From NCBI GenBank assembly GCA_021828185.1, contig JAKASI010000001.1, forward strand, positions 744,001 through 808,000: 64,000 bases of DNA, read 5' to 3'. The notes under the pieces were generated by a model that made no database searches, was not told where the DNA came from, and saw only the letters and a program-made list of their open reading frames with translations. The position numbers and the translations under genes were made by a program. This DNA comes from an archaeon (GTDB taxonomy: Archaea; Thermoproteota; Nitrososphaeria; Nitrososphaerales; UBA183). Below, piece by piece: positions 32,547 through 40,760 of the stretch (its first letter is position 1; each line of letters starts with the position of its first letter).

Positions 32547-33077
32547 CTAGTCTCCCCCTGCGGGGAGCATCTCTTTCACTCCCACGTTGCCGAGGAACCT
32601 GCGAAAATGCTTGTCTGGGATCCACTCCACCCTCAGGTACTGGACGACCTGCTCTTCGCTCATCCCGAGCCTCCTGGCCTCCTTGACCGCGACCCTGTAG
32701 GCCTCGATCTCGGTGGGTCGGTCGACGTACTCATACTGCCTGTCCCACAGCTCCTTCCCTTCGTGGTGCTGTCTGATGTGCACGAGCTCATGGATTACGT
32801 CCAGGTAGACATCGACCTCGCTCCCTTCCCTGAGGTATCTTCCACTCACCACTATGGACCCCTTCTCGTCGTTTATCCTCATGTATCCCCTGCCGTCGGT
32901 GACCTCCACCCAGAGGGCGCCCAGCACTTCTTTCGTCCTGCGCCCGAAGATCGACCTGACTGCTCCGACTCGCTCGAACCCTCCGAAGACGCTGGAGAAC
33001 GGGTGGAAGCCGCGGGGCGCATCTCTCGCTATGAAGACGCCCAGGTCCAACCTCCTGCCAGTCTTCATTCTCTTCAT
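32547..33077 (-). CDS. HExxH-motif protein (zincin-like), uncharacterised
   Basis: 176 residues. The centre reads VYLDVIHELVHIRQHHEGKEL, an HExxH zinc motif (HELVH), followed by RPTEIEAYRVAVKEARRL where a downstream Glu could be the third ligand, as in gluzincins. The N-terminal half is beta-like (GALWVEVTDGRGYMRI). No signal peptide, so probably cytosolic. ATG 33077 overlaps the GNAT stop by four bases. Substrate unknown. Confidence 0.7.
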   Translation of the reverse strand: MKRMKTGRRLDLGVFIARDAPRGFHPFSSVFGGFERVGAVRSIFGRRTKEVLGALWVEVTDGRGYMRINDEKGSIVVSGRYLREGSEVDVYLDVIHELVHIRQHHEGKELWDRQYEYVDRPTEIEAYRVAVKEARRLGMSEEQVVQYLRVEWIPDKHFRRFLGNVGVKEMLPAGGD

Positions 33078-33814
33078 TTGAGCTTTCTCGTCAGAACCTT
33101 CTTCGAGTACATCGCTACGAACCCGCGCCTCAGGTAGAACTGCAACACCCCATCAGAGCTCAGGGTTTGGAGAATGAGACTCCTCCCCTCTTCGGAGGCG
33201 ATTTGTCCGGCTCGTGCGAGGAGGGCCGTCGCCACCCCCATTCTCCTGAATTCCGGGACCGTGCCGACGCAATATGCCCCGGCAATGCCTTGCGTCCTGA
33301 ACAGCGCCAAGACTCCGGCCATCCCCTCGCTTCCCCTCGCCTCAAGAAGAGTGACCGCCCTCGAATCTTGCAAGGATGAAATGATGGGCCGGACTACCCC
33401 GGCCAGGGTCTCATCTCCGTAGAAGGAGCGAAGATAGGCGATTGCCCAGCTGTTTGGATCGGTCGAAGGGCCGACCTCCAGTTCTGCCTTTCCTTCCTTC
33501 ACAGGGGCGGTCGAGAGGAGCACAGTCATGGTGTCTGTCTGCCTGTATCCCAGGGCGAGGAGGCCCTTCGCGGCCGGACACGAGTCGAAGACCAGAACTG
33601 TCGAGTCGATTCCCGATGGACGAAGAGCACCTTCAGCCCAAGTTGCGGTGCTCCGGGCCGCGCCACAGGTCAGCGCGCCTGCCCTGTTGAAGAATGGCTC
33701 CTTCAGGGTGTCCGAAGTGAGCAGGTATCCTTTTCCATGCCATCGGAGGCGCGCCCACTCGGACCACCAGCGTACTTCATTGAGCTCCGTGCGCCTTCTG
33801 TCAGGGGTTCTCAA
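33074..33814 (-). CDS. GNAT-family acetyltransferase
   Basis: 246 residues. The C-terminal half is a GNAT domain: AYCVGTVPEFRRMGVATALLARAG (acetyl-CoA loop), then LILQTLSSDGVLQFYLRRGF. The N-terminal half looks like a degenerate GNAT-type repeat. It starts at TTG 33814, overlapping the cysS end by 14 bases, and ends over the HExxH gene. It is thus the second gene of a cysS-GNAT-HExxH-VOC operon. The acceptor is unknown. Confidence 0.8.
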   Translation of the reverse strand: MRTPDRRRTELNEVRWWSEWARLRWHGKGYLLTSDTLKEPFFNRAGALTCGAARSTATWAEGALRPSGIDSTVLVFDSCPAAKGLLALGYRQTDTMTVLLSTAPVKEGKAELEVGPSTDPNSWAIAYLRSFYGDETLAGVVRPIISSLQDSRAVTLLEARGSEGMAGVLALFRTQGIAGAYCVGTVPEFRRMGVATALLARAGQIASEEGRSLILQTLSSDGVLQFYLRRGFVAMYSKKVLTRKLK

Positions 33815-34988
33815 GCAGATCCACTCCCAGGATGTTCATGGCAGCCGACGCAGACGAAGCCAACTCCCGGGCCTTCTCCCTGTCTCCTAGCCTGATCGCT
33901 GCCCTGAGGGCGCCCTCGGCCCAATCCAGTGCCTTGGGCGAGTTGAAGCCATCGTTCAGCGCGCGCTCGAACGGGGCCAGCGGGTGATCCCTTTCATAGT
34001 CGGGCCTGCCGAACTCTCTGGCCATCCTCCGCATGCCCCCGAGCCTCCTCCTGGCCGCACCCAGCCCAGAAAGATCCGACTCCTTCCTGTAGTTCATCGA
34101 AAGGAAACAGAACCTGATTTCAGCCGGAGAACAGGCTTCCAGGGCCTCTCGCACGGTGACCACGTTCCCGAGCGACTTTGACATCTTCTGCCCCTCCATG
34201 TTCAGGAGGCTCGTGTGCACCCAGTGCCTGACCATGGGGGTGACGCCGGTCAAAGACTCCCCCTGGGCTATCTCCGCTTCGTGGTGGGGGTAGATCAGCT
34301 CGTAGGCGCCCCCGTGGATGTCATATTGAGGCCCGAGGGACGGGATGGTCACAGCCGTATCCTGCACGTGCCATCCCGGCGCGCCCAATCCCCAGGGGCT
34401 CTCCCACCGTCCCTCCACCAGGTTCTCAGGGCGCCAGAGGGCGAAGTCGTTGAGGTTGCGCTTCCTGGGAGACAGTTCGAGGGGCCTCATCGCGAGGTCC
34501 TGCTTCGACTGGTGCGACAGGCGCCCGAAGCGGGGGAACTTGGTGGTGTCGAAGTAGACCCACCCGCCGGCCTCATAGGCGAACCCTTTGTCGATGAGCA
34601 GGGCGACCTGTCTGATCATCTCCCCGACGTGACCTGAAACCGGCTCCGGGCGCGCGACGGTCGCGATGTCCAGCTTTTTCATGTCCGCAAGATAAGAGGC
34701 GGTCATGCGTGAGGAGTATCGGAGCGGATCCTGGCGCGCCATCCTTGCGGCCGCAGTGATGGTCTCGTCGATGTCTGTGACGTTCATCAGATATTCAACG
34801 CGGTAGCCGAGGTGGCGGAGGTATCTCGACAATGCGTCGTAAAAGATGTACGTCCTGGCGTGGCCGAGGTGCATCGGGGACTGGACGGTGGGACCGCACA
34901 CGAACATGGTGACCAGCGGAGGGTCCCGAGGACGGAGCGGCTCCTTTTTCGCGCTCATCGTGTTGTAAAGGGAGAGGTTGACCTCCAT
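33801..34988 (-). CDS. cysS: Cysteinyl-tRNA synthetase
   Basis: 395 residues from ATG 34988. Class I motifs: MHLGHARTYI (HIGH) and GQKMSKSLGN (KMSKS). Zinc ligands are FVCGPTV and PHHEAEIAQ; the position usually Cys in GWHIECS reads GWHVQDTAV, with Asp. I believe Asp here also occurs in other archaeal CysRS. The C-terminal anticodon-binding part is short. The longer frame from 35111 is rejected because the conserved N-terminus MEVNLSLYNTM begins at 34988. It charges tRNA-Cys and leads the downstream operon. Confidence 0.93.
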   Translation of the reverse strand: MEVNLSLYNTMSAKKEPLRPRDPPLVTMFVCGPTVQSPMHLGHARTYIFYDALSRYLRHLGYRVEYLMNVTDIDETITAAARMARQDPLRYSSRMTASYLADMKKLDIATVARPEPVSGHVGEMIRQVALLIDKGFAYEAGGWVYFDTTKFPRFGRLSHQSKQDLAMRPLELSPRKRNLNDFALWRPENLVEGRWESPWGLGAPGWHVQDTAVTIPSLGPQYDIHGGAYELIYPHHEAEIAQGESLTGVTPMVRHWVHTSLLNMEGQKMSKSLGNVVTVREALEACSPAEIRFCFLSMNYRKESDLSGLGAARRRLGGMRRMAREFGRPDYERDHPLAPFERALNDGFNSPKALDWAEGALRAAIRLGDREKARELASSASAAMNILGVDLLENP

Positions 34989-35053
34989 CGGGAACCTGGC
35001 TTCCCGGAGGGCGGGTATTTGTTTTTGAATCCGCCCCGCCACCGTCAGCCCCG

Positions 35054-35338
35054 TTGCTCTACGAGCAGCCGCTGAAGTCGTTCTCTGAGCTGGTCGAGAG
35101 GCTGCGGTCACTGGATCAGGACGCCGGCATAAGGCTGGTCGGCAGGTCAGGCGGCAAGAGGGTGTTGGTTTTCGTGACTAGGTTCGGTCCGAAGTACACC
35201 ATGATGACCTACACCGTGAGGCCCAGGACAGGGACGCCCCTGAAGAAGCTCGATACCCGTGAATTCGACTCGCCAGAGGGGGTCGGAGCTGCTCTGCGGA
35301 CGCTGGTCCGGGGCCGCCTGCAGGCGTGGTTGTACTGA
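35054..35338 (+). CDS. Hypothetical protein, DNA/RNA-binding size class
   Basis: 94 residues from TTG 35054, basic and mixed alpha/beta: SFSELVERLRSLDQDAGI, KRVLVFVTRFGPKY, SPEGVGAALRTLVRGRLQ. No cysteine or membrane span. The AT-rich TATTTGTTTTTGAATC at 35019-35034 lies about 29 bases upstream and also precedes divergent cysS. Family not recognised, but the frame is well bounded and promoter-linked. Confidence 0.6.
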   Translation: MLYEQPLKSFSELVERLRSLDQDAGIRLVGRSGGKRVLVFVTRFGPKYTMMTYTVRPRTGTPLKKLDTREFDSPEGVGAALRTLVRGRLQAWLY

Positions 35339-35382
35339 GCGGGCGCTCGATTAATATCTGGGCGGCGTAGGTCGCTCGCACA

Positions 35383-35730
35383 ATGAGGCCGAAGGCGATC
35401 CATGTGGTATACGCAAAGTGGTGCCCGCACTGCGTCCCCACCACGGTCGAGCCTCTGAACCAGAGGGCCAAGGCGCTCGGCGTTCCCTGCCTGCTGCATG
35501 ACATCGACTCCGACGACGTCGAGGCAGCAGACGACTTGGTCAGGAATCACGGGGACTGGACTGACGACTACCTCATCCCGCAGGTGTTCCTCGAGTATGA
35601 CGGAGGGAGAGTCGAACATGTCCTCACAGGTAACCCCCGGGGGGTCGCTCTCACGAAGGGTGCAGTAGAAGCGCTGCTCAAGAGCGAGCCGCTCGCGATC
35701 AAGGACGGAGCAGGAGCCGGTTCTAAATAG
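35383..35730 (+). CDS. Thioredoxin/glutaredoxin-fold protein
   Basis: 115 residues. The N-terminal VVYAKWCPHCVPTTVEPL gives a CPHC redox motif (residues about 14-17) after a beta strand, and IPQVFLEYDGGRVEHV supplies the cis-Pro strand. It is likely a small cytosolic thiol oxidoreductase. ATG 35383 is about 29 bases after GATTAATATC (35349-35358), giving a leaderless transcript. The aminopeptidase-like gene follows after 22 bases. Confidence 0.82.
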   Translation: MRPKAIHVVYAKWCPHCVPTTVEPLNQRAKALGVPCLLHDIDSDDVEAADDLVRNHGDWTDDYLIPQVFLEYDGGRVEHVLTGNPRGVALTKGAVEALLKSEPLAIKDGAGAGSK

Positions 35731-35752
35731 TGGGACAGCCCGGGCCGCAGGC

Positions 35753-36811
35753 ATGTCCAAAGATCTGCTCAGCCCGCTATACACGAAAGTCGCGAAGAAA
35801 GTCCTGACCGAGACCCTGCGCGTCCGGAAGGGGGAAGCCGTCACGGTCGAGGCTTGGGACAACGGCCTGCCTTTCGCCAGGCGGGCTGTCGCCGAGGCCA
35901 GGGCGATGGGGTGCACGGCGGTCATGATCTATGAAGATGAAGCATCCTACGTTGAAGGGGTGAGGAGGGCGCCCACGGAGATGGTTGGTAACATGGGAAA
36001 GAACGAATACGGGCTCCTTTCGGCGACGGACGCGTACATCTTCGTCCCGGGACGGGCGTTGGGGGCATATTCGAAGACCCTGAAGCCCGAAGAACGTGAA
36101 CGTTCCACCAGATACAACTCCTCCTGGTATGAAGCGGCCGAAAAAGCGGGGCTGAGGGGCGCGAGGCTCGCGTTCGGTTATGCCGGCAGAGAAATGGCTG
36201 GCTTTCTCGGGAAGAAGGTCCAGGATGTCGTAAAGGCACAGCTGGACGGGGCCCTTGCAGACTATGGCGAGATTAGAAGCGAAGCGGAGAAGATCACTCC
36301 GCTCCTGGCGGACGGGGCCCAGGCTGAAATCAGATCTGGAGGGAGCTCGCTCAGGTTCTCTCTCCGCGGTGGGCCCAGCGTCGAAGATGGGTTGGTCGAC
36401 GACGGCGACAGAAAGGCGGGGGACAACATGGCCTACGTCCCGCCCGGGTTCGTCAGCAACGATGTCGACCCTGAAAGTGCCAACGGCAGGGTGACGCTGA
36501 CCAACTCTCTGACAAGGTTCGGAGTGGTGGGCCGTGCCGACCTCGAGTTCAAGGACGGCAGACTGGTGGGGTGGGAGGCCGATGACCGGGCGACGGTCAG
36601 GAAGCTGGTTGACCTGACTCCCCCCGAGAAGAGGAGGGTCACTTCCCTCCTCGTCGGGCTCAACCCCAGGCTCAGAAACGGGTTCGGAGCAGACAGGTTC
36701 GTCTACGGGAACCTGACCCTCGCCGGATTCGGGTTCGCAGGCCAGGTGCGCAAAGGCGCTCTTAGGGCGTCGGGTTCAGTAGCCCTGGCCGAAGGGAGGC
36801 TTCGGGCCTAA
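35753..36811 (+). CDS. Divergent M29-like aminopeptidase family protein
   Basis: 352 residues resembling thermophilic aminopeptidases (M29) in overall order: N-terminal LRVRKGEAVTVEAWDNGLPFARRAVAEAR, a central domain, then YVPPGFVSNDVDPESANG and GFGADRFVYGNLTLAGFG. In M29 enzymes the matching C-terminal segments carry Glu and His metal ligands (PxGE, HLAFG); here these are not recognisable, so activity is doubtful. Soluble, no export signal. ATG 35753. Confidence 0.6.
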   Translation: MSKDLLSPLYTKVAKKVLTETLRVRKGEAVTVEAWDNGLPFARRAVAEARAMGCTAVMIYEDEASYVEGVRRAPTEMVGNMGKNEYGLLSATDAYIFVPGRALGAYSKTLKPEERERSTRYNSSWYEAAEKAGLRGARLAFGYAGREMAGFLGKKVQDVVKAQLDGALADYGEIRSEAEKITPLLADGAQAEIRSGGSSLRFSLRGGPSVEDGLVDDGDRKAGDNMAYVPPGFVSNDVDPESANGRVTLTNSLTRFGVVGRADLEFKDGRLVGWEADDRATVRKLVDLTPPEKRRVTSLLVGLNPRLRNGFGADRFVYGNLTLAGFGFAGQVRKGALRASGSVALAEGRLRA

Positions 36812-36878
36812 ACGGGAGCCCACGAAGGGCAAAGGGGCTGAAGATCGTCTCTGACCTGGTCCCGATCCACACTGCGAC

Positions 36879-37067
36879 CTAGGCGCCCGTCTGACCCGCT
36901 GTCTGTCCCGGGGGTCTGTCTTTCCAGAAAAGCCCGAACACGAGGAGCACAATCCCTACCCCCATCAGCAAGTAGTAGCCGACTCCGAACCCTCTCACTG
37001 CCCCGAGTCCCAGCCCAATGAGGAACAGTATGGAACCCATGGCGAGGAACCTCAACTTCAATTTCAT
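36879..37067 (-). CDS. Small two-span membrane protein of the ABC-2 exporter operon
   Basis: 62 residues from ATG 37067: MKLKLRFLAMGSILFLIGLG and a second span YYLLMGVGIVLLVFGLFW, then a Pro/Gly/Thr-rich tail. It lies 25 bases after the ABC permease gene on the same strand and is probably cotranscribed. An accessory role for the exporter is possible but not shown. Confidence 0.55.
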   Translation of the reverse strand: MKLKLRFLAMGSILFLIGLGLGAVRGFGVGYYLLMGVGIVLLVFGLFWKDRPPGQTAGQTGA

Positions 37068-37092
37068 AGAAATCGCCTCCCTCCTGTCGACT

Positions 37093-37836
37093 CTACTTCC
37101 ATCTTGTGAGTATCGCTTCCCTCTGGAAAGTCGCTTGGACGGCATAAAGCATGAGCAGGCAGAGGAACGCCAGGACAGCTGTTATCATGAGCATGTCGTT
37201 GGCGTTGCCCAGGGGAACCAATCCGAGTTCCCCTCCCACGTACATCCCTCCGTAGGGGAGAAGCAACAGTGACCCGATCTGCTGTGCGATTCGGACGTCG
37301 CTGACCCTCGATGAGACCAGGACGTTCCACTCGACGCTCATCACCACCCCGAGAGGGACCATCATGAACAGAACTACTACGGAGCTCCAGTTGGGGAAGT
37401 AGTAGTAACCAAGAGTCCCGACACTGAAGGCGTCGCAGAGTCCCATGAAGAGGGCCGAGGTCCCCAGGACCGCCGCTATGGCAGGCGCGAACGCGGCCAG
37501 CCCCTTCCCGAGGAGGATCTCCCCATCGGTCGTGGGGGTGGCAAGCAGCGGCTCCATGCTCTTCTCCACCTTCTCTCCTACGATGCTGTAGGAGGCAATG
37601 GTAGTGGGGATAATGCCCGCCAGGATGAAGTAGAAGAAGGTGAAAGCGGGCAGGAGCACCGTCAACTCAGCTGGGGAGACTGGTCCGTTCCCCTTGTGCT
37701 GCATGTACCATACGACGCCCGACAGAAGCCCTGTGAGCATTACAGGCAGGATGACAATCGAGTAGATGATGTTCCTCTTCTTCCTGAACATGGCGAAGTC
37801 CTTCGTCGTCACGATCCAAGCCTGAGAGAGCCTCAT
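37093..37836 (-). CDS. ABC-2 type transporter permease
   Basis: 247 residues, six hydrophobic spans, with the ABC-2/NatB-like segments MFRKKRNIIYSIVILPVML and SYSIVGEKVEKSMEPLLATPTTDGEILLGK. Its ATG overlaps the end of the ATPase gene by four bases, so the two form one exporter. Related systems export drugs, sodium or lipids; cargo cannot be inferred. Confidence 0.87.
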   Translation of the reverse strand: MRLSQAWIVTTKDFAMFRKKRNIIYSIVILPVMLTGLLSGVVWYMQHKGNGPVSPAELTVLLPAFTFFYFILAGIIPTTIASYSIVGEKVEKSMEPLLATPTTDGEILLGKGLAAFAPAIAAVLGTSALFMGLCDAFSVGTLGYYYFPNWSSVVVLFMMVPLGVVMSVEWNVLVSSRVSDVRIAQQIGSLLLLPYGGMYVGGELGLVPLGNANDMLMITAVLAFLCLLMLYAVQATFQREAILTRWK

Positions 37837-38756
37837 TGCTCCCGCCTCACCAGCTTCAGGTATGTCTCCTCAAGGGTTGAACCTACCGCGCCTGCGAAAT
37901 GCACGCGCCCGCCGGCCTGCACCACTGTCTGCACGATGTCGGGGGTCATGGTCTCCGCATCCGGGACTCCGACTTCGATCTGCACTCCGTCCACCGAGAT
38001 CTTGGCCGCTGGGAACCTCTTCTGTACTGCGTCCAGCACGGTGTCGCTCACCCGTTCCACCTTGATCACCACCTTCCTGTTCCCGACCATCCGCTCCAGG
38101 TCGTCGGGGGTCCCGGTGGCCATCAACTTCGTGTTCAATATCGCTATCCTGTCGCAGATCCTCTGAGCTTCGTCCAGGTTGTGAGTGTTCAGGAAGATGG
38201 TCCTCTTCTCTTTCTTAAGCTCAAGGATGAAGTCTCTTACTGTCTTGCTGGCCTCCGGGTCGAGGTTCGCCGTCGGCTCGTCCATGAAGATCACCTGCGG
38301 GTCGTGGACCAGCGCCCGCGCTATGGCGAGCTTCTGCTTCATGCCCTTGGAGAAGGTCCCGGCCGAGACGTCCCGCTTGTTCCAGAGCTCGAGCATGGTG
38401 AGCAGTCGTTGAATGTTCTCGCTCCGTTTTGGCTCGGGACATCCGTACAGCCTGCCGTAGATGTCCAAGTTCTTGTAGGCGCTGAGCGCCTCGTACAGCC
38501 CGACGTTGTCGGGAACCAGGCCAATCATCTTCCTTATCTTCAGCGAGTCCCCGTCGTTGCCGACGTCGTAGCCGCCTATCCTCGCCGCCCCGCCGGTCTT
38601 GGAAATCAGGCAGCAGAGCATCCTCACGGTCGTCGTCTTGCCTGCTCCGTTTGGTCCCAGAAACCCGAAGACCTCTCCCTCGCTCACCTTGAACGACACC
38701 CCGTCCACAGCCGTCAGGTCCCCGAACTTCTTGGTGAGGTTCTCGGTCTCGATCAT
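37833..38756 (-). CDS. ABC-2 type transporter ATP-binding protein
   Basis: 307 residues. Walker A GPNGAGKTTT (about 36-45), Q-loop LVPDN, signature FSKGMKQKLAIA, Walker B VIFMDEPTANLD and switch His in NTHNLDEA. A C-terminal extension of about 90 residues is typical for NatA/DrrA-like proteins. ATG 38756; a TATA-like GTTTATTGC lies around 38797-38805. First gene of the exporter operon. Confidence 0.92.
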   Translation of the reverse strand: MIETENLTKKFGDLTAVDGVSFKVSEGEVFGFLGPNGAGKTTTVRMLCCLISKTGGAARIGGYDVGNDGDSLKIRKMIGLVPDNVGLYEALSAYKNLDIYGRLYGCPEPKRSENIQRLLTMLELWNKRDVSAGTFSKGMKQKLAIARALVHDPQVIFMDEPTANLDPEASKTVRDFILELKKEKRTIFLNTHNLDEAQRICDRIAILNTKLMATGTPDDLERMVGNRKVVIKVERVSDTVLDAVQKRFPAAKISVDGVQIEVGVPDAETMTPDIVQTVVQAGGRVHFAGAVGSTLEETYLKLVRREQ

Positions 38757-39021
38757 GCTTGGTCGCTGGACATGCTAAGGTGCCTGAAGTCGGGCAATAA
38801 ACCCTGCCACTAGGCGGCTCGAGAGCGTACGGGGGTATCCCTGCAGCGGTCACGTTTCCTACTCTGGGAATCGTCTTAGACCGTGCTGTCCAACCTGAAA
38901 AGCTACCTGGATACGGCCTTCGTGCATATAGCCAGGACGCAGAGGCCCTGACGACAGCCTGGACCGCGCACCACGAAGAAAGGATCAAGGGATAATAGCA
39001 GAGCTTCCGCAGCTCGCCCAG

Positions 39022-39576
39022 TTGAGGAGCCTCAAGGCCCTCGGGTTCTTCTCGGCCCTTGCTGCCTACCCCTTCATCTTGGCCTCCGTTGCCCTTTCGC
39101 CCTGGTTCAACATCTACGACAACGCCCTGAGTGACCTTGGGAACTTCGTTACGAACGGGCAGGTCGCGTATGTATACGACGCAGGGCTGGTCGTGTCGGG
39201 CGGGCTCATCTTGGTCTTTGCCGTTCTTTACTCAAGGGAGTCTCGAGACCGAAGGGCCCTGGTGTGGACCTCCCCTCTTGCCGTCGCTGCCACGGACCTC
39301 GCGCTGGTGGGGGTCTTCCCGGAGAGCACCGGGCACATTCACGGAGTCGTGTCCGAGATCTTCTTCCTCATGATAGTGGTGACCATGCTCGCATACAGCT
39401 ACGTCTCGTGGCCGCTTGGTTCGCCCCGAGTCGGTGCCGTCGCGCTGGTCTTCGGAATACTCTCGGCCATCATCTGGTTCGTGACATGGCCCTGGCCCGG
39501 GGTCGCGATACAGGAGTCAACGACCTCAGGCATGACGGCGGTCTGGCTCCTCCTGGTGGCATCCCGCATCACGTAG
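39022..39576 (+). CDS. DUF998 family membrane protein
   Basis: 184 residues with six predicted spans. The DUF998 hallmark is present: SPWFNIYDNALSDLGNF near the first span and FPESTGHIHGVVSEIFF mid-chain. Role unknown in the family. TTG 39022 is about 28 bases after GATAATAGC (38991-38999). The 265 bases between the ABC exporter gene and this start contain only promoter-like elements. Confidence 0.8.
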   Translation: MRSLKALGFFSALAAYPFILASVALSPWFNIYDNALSDLGNFVTNGQVAYVYDAGLVVSGGLILVFAVLYSRESRDRRALVWTSPLAVAATDLALVGVFPESTGHIHGVVSEIFFLMIVVTMLAYSYVSWPLGSPRVGAVALVFGILSAIIWFVTWPWPGVAIQESTTSGMTAVWLLLVASRIT

Positions 39577-39699
39577 CCCTCCGGGCCGACTTCGCGAGGA
39601 GGAGCAGAGGACCTCGCAAACGGAGTTCAGTTCACGTATTGAACTCGGCGAAGAGCACCCTCTGTAAGAGTTAAACACGCTCGGCGGACGCCGGTCTCC

Positions 39700-40182
39700 A
39701 TGAGCTTCGAACACCTTCTCGACCAGGCTGGCAGCTTCAGGAACCTCTTCGCCGTCGCCAAGAAGGGCGGAGCGGACGTCCAGGCCGAAGTGCAGAAGGC
39801 GATGACATGGAACAGCGAGCTGTTCAGGACCGTGGGCTACAGGATCGTGAAGGTCGGGAACGGGAGAGCTGAGCTTTCATTCCCGTTCAGCAGGGCCATC
39901 GCGAGGCGAGGGAAAATCGTCCACGGAGGGATAATCATGTACACCCTCGACAACGTCTGCGGCATAGCCGTGATGACCGTGAACCCGGGGGTCGACCAGG
40001 TGACGATGGAGCTCAAGATCAACTTTCTCGAGCCGCTTCGCAACGGACCGTTCAGAGCGACCGGGAAGGTAGTGAGGGCGGGGAGCACTGTGGCCGTTGC
40101 CGAGGGCGAAGTGAGGGACGCGGACGGCACGCTCTGCGCCAAGGGGATGGGAACCTGGTACATGACCAAGAAGCGTGGCTGA
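39700..40182 (+). CDS. PaaI-type hotdog thioesterase
   Basis: 160 residues. The hotdog core is KIVHGGIIMYTLDNVCGIAV (the HGG loop before the central helix), then MELKINFLEPLRNG and AEGEVRDADGTLCAKGMGTW. Such proteins hydrolyse acyl-CoA thioesters, often aryl-CoA, in the cytosol. ATG 39700 is about 29 bases after GAGTTAAAC (39667-39675). Confidence 0.87.
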   Translation: MSFEHLLDQAGSFRNLFAVAKKGGADVQAEVQKAMTWNSELFRTVGYRIVKVGNGRAELSFPFSRAIARRGKIVHGGIIMYTLDNVCGIAVMTVNPGVDQVTMELKINFLEPLRNGPFRATGKVVRAGSTVAVAEGEVRDADGTLCAKGMGTWYMTKKRG

Positions 40183-40236
40183 AGCAGGAGCAGGTCGTCT
40201 GCGAGCTGCGGCGGCGCAGCAGCCGGAAACTGCCGG

Positions 40237-40258
40237 GATTTTGGGTCGATTTTGGGTC
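40237..40258. repeat. Tandem 11-bp repeat
   Basis: GATTTTGGGTC occurs twice back to back. The unit equals about one helical turn, so a protein could bind both copies on one face of DNA. It lies in the spacer between the thioesterase gene and the DUF5679 gene, followed by a small palindrome-rich stretch (ATCATGCTATCATGAT). Confidence 0.5.
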
Positions 40259-40332
40259 AAATCATGCTATCATGATGGTCGAGCAAGTCTGGCTCTGCCC
40301 GTGATATTGGCTTCAGGAACCGTATCACGGCG

Positions 40333-40473
40333 ATGAAGGCCTACTGCGTGAAGGAGAGGAAGAGCAGAGAAATGGTCTCCCCGAAGCAAGTCAAGTTCGG
40401 GAACGGACGCCATGCCCTAAGGGGCAAGTGCGCCTCGTGCGGGACCACCTTGTTCCGTATAACGGGCAAGTAG
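40333..40473 (+). CDS. DUF5679-type small zinc protein
   Basis: 46 residues: MKAYCVKERKSREMV, then GKCASCGTTLFRITGK. A first Cys near the start plus the CxxC pair (and the RHAL loop) match the DUF5679 pattern common in archaea and bacteria. Too short for most gene finders. ATGATATTGG-type AT-rich sequence about 27 bases upstream may be the TATA box. Function unknown. Confidence 0.7.
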   Translation: MKAYCVKERKSREMVSPKQVKFGNGRHALRGKCASCGTTLFRITGK

Positions 40474-40605
40474 TTCTCTTCTCGGACATACGGGAACGGA
40501 CTGCTAGGGCGCCCGCCGCAAGGCTGGTTTAGTTGGCGCCTCACATCTAGCCTGACCCAAGGCTCCCTCGGAACCCTCATCGCCGAGCGCGGCGCCTCGG
40601 GGTTC

Positions 40606-40752
40606 ATGTGCGGCTGCTGCGACTGCGAACCCGAAGAACATCCCATAGAGGCGGAGGCGAAGGAGGCTGTGAAGGTCGCGCTGCCGATCCAGGTCGTCCG
40701 ACCCAAGAAGAAGCGGACCCAGCCAGACGCCAGGGGGCCAACGGTTTTGTAG
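40606..40752 (+). CDS. Cysteine-cluster small protein
   Basis: 48 residues starting MCGCCDCEPEEHP, four cysteines in the first seven positions, then an acidic helix and a basic KKKRTQ tail. A metal-binding or thiol function is possible. No promoter is obvious, and the opposite strand is also open, so support is modest. It is followed by a gene starting nine bases later. Confidence 0.4.
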   Translation: MCGCCDCEPEEHPIEAEAKEAVKVALPIQVVRPKKKRTQPDARGPTVL

Positions 40753-40760
40753 CATAGCGG

